Source: Prorocentrum cordatum
Lineage: Eukaryota; Sar; Dinophyceae; Prorocentrales; Prorocentraceae
Direction: 5' to 3'
Assembly (NCBI GenBank): GCA_963575745.1
Contig: CAUYUJ010008569.1
Coordinates: 391,612 to 455,611, forward strand
DNA length: 64,000 bases
Of this stretch, positions 63,310 to 64,000 are shown one piece after another. The translations under genes were made by a program, and so were the position numbers. Numbering within the stretch: the stretch's first letter is position 1; each line of letters begins with the position of its first letter. The notes beneath the pieces are model-generated. The model was not told the origin of the DNA, did no database searches, and saw only the letters and a list, made by a program, of their open reading frames with translations.

Positions 63310-63870
63310 CGAAAACGCTTCTTCCACGGGAATTCCGGAGGCTCCCCGGAGGCGCCGAAGGCCCCGCGGGGAGAGAAAACATTTTTTCTGGCCTCGAAAA
63401 ATGTTTTTTCGGCTCGTGGGGGTTCCGGAGGCTCCATGGAGGCGCCGAAGGCTCCGGGGAGAGAAAAACAATTTTTCAGCCCCCGAAAAATGTTTTTCGG
63501 CTTCCGGGGCCTCTGGAGGCTCCCTGGAGGCGCCGAAGGCCCCGGGGGAGAGGAAAACCATTTTTTGGGTCTCGAAAAATGCTTTTATGGCTTTCCGGAG
63601 CTCCAGAGGCTCCCTGGAGGCGCCGAAGGCCCTGGGGAGAGAAAAACAATTTTTCAGGCCTCGAAAAATGCTTTCGGGGGCTCTGGAGGCTCCCTGGAGG
63701 CGCCGAAGGCCCCGGGGAGAGAAAAACAATTTTTCAAGCCTCGAAAAATGTTTTTTCGGTTCCGGGGGGGCTCCGGAGGCTCCCTGGAGGCGCCGAAAAC
63801 CCAGGGAGAGAAAAACAATTTTTCGGGCCCCGAAAAATGTTTTTTCGGCTGCCGGGGGCTCCGGAGCTCG
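63310..63870. repeat. ~88-bp minisatellite, about 6 units
   Basis: GGAGGCTCCCTGGAGGCGCC recurs at about 63340, 63428, 63515, 63606, 63686 and 63775. Each unit also holds GAAAAACAATTTTTC and CGAAAAATGTTTTTCGG inverted words. Confidence 0.92.
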
Positions 63871-64000
63871 AGAAATTGATTTTCGGGTCCTGGGGGTTTG
63901 GAAGTCCGCCGAGATTCAGACATCCGCCGCTTCCGCCGCCCGTCTGGCCCGAAATTTGCGGCGGGGGCGCATGCTGGCTGCGCCGCCGGGGCCTTGGGCG

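Noticed and set aside
63310-63870. CRISPR-like regular repeat
   Set aside because: Whole 88-bp units are conserved without unique spacers, and the genome is eukaryotic; it is a minisatellite.

Overview
This window looks like accessory nuclear DNA of a dinoflagellate. The base composition is GC-rich. The only clear protein families are dinoflagellate-style non-LTR retroelements: EEP endonuclease, then reverse transcriptase, with an RNase H and zinc knuckle or a C2H2 tail. A 22-nt stretch at 37275-37296 matches the dinoflagellate spliced leader at 20 positions. Candidate exons are short, isolated and GC3-rich, and the one exon junction I can define uses a GC-AG intron. Prorocentrum would fit, but the species is inference. 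Nothing supports a bacterial or archaeal origin: there are no operons, RBS-led genes, CRISPR or rRNA. A 100-base run of N at 16058-16157 is an assembly gap.

Layout. Positions 1-4.3 kb hold the 3' part of a decayed LINE-like element with a foreign-looking 231-codon ORF embedded in its C2H2 tail. From 4.3 to 37.2 kb there is a repeat-dominated stretch. It carries split cysteine-rich modules at 8.39, 10.3, 26.33/27.60, 30.31 and possibly 31.22 kb, all on the + strand. Around them lie several foldback MITE families, minisatellite arrays and long (CTC)n, (GGA)n, (GAT)n and (GTA)n tracts. From 37.28 to 44.44 kb there is an almost full-length LINE with a relict spliced leader at its 5' end and CTC/CT tracts on both sides. 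From 45.0 to 48.2 kb lies a duplicated minisatellite block. From 48.4 to 57 kb there are isolated candidate exons (48.40, 53.90, 54.80, 56.08 kb) embedded in CTC/GGA tracts, with more MITEs. A third RT fragment lies at 57.4-58.0 kb. The right end (59.7-64 kb) has MITE copies, one inflated by about 850 bp of ATAC/CAA microsatellite, and an 88-bp minisatellite.

How it fits together. Most of the DNA appears to be intron or intergenic sequence built by repeated insertion of MITEs and LINEs and by microsatellite growth. At four candidate exons a pyrimidine (TCC)n tract precedes the exon and a purine (GGA)n tract follows it. The intron ends would then be mutually complementary and could fold together. 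One intron (26448-27595) can be placed to the base: joining its exons rebuilds a complete cysteine module. Gene products beyond the retroelement proteins are unidentified. All exon calls rest on reading-frame quality, cysteine spacing and nearby splice-like signals, not on transcript data.
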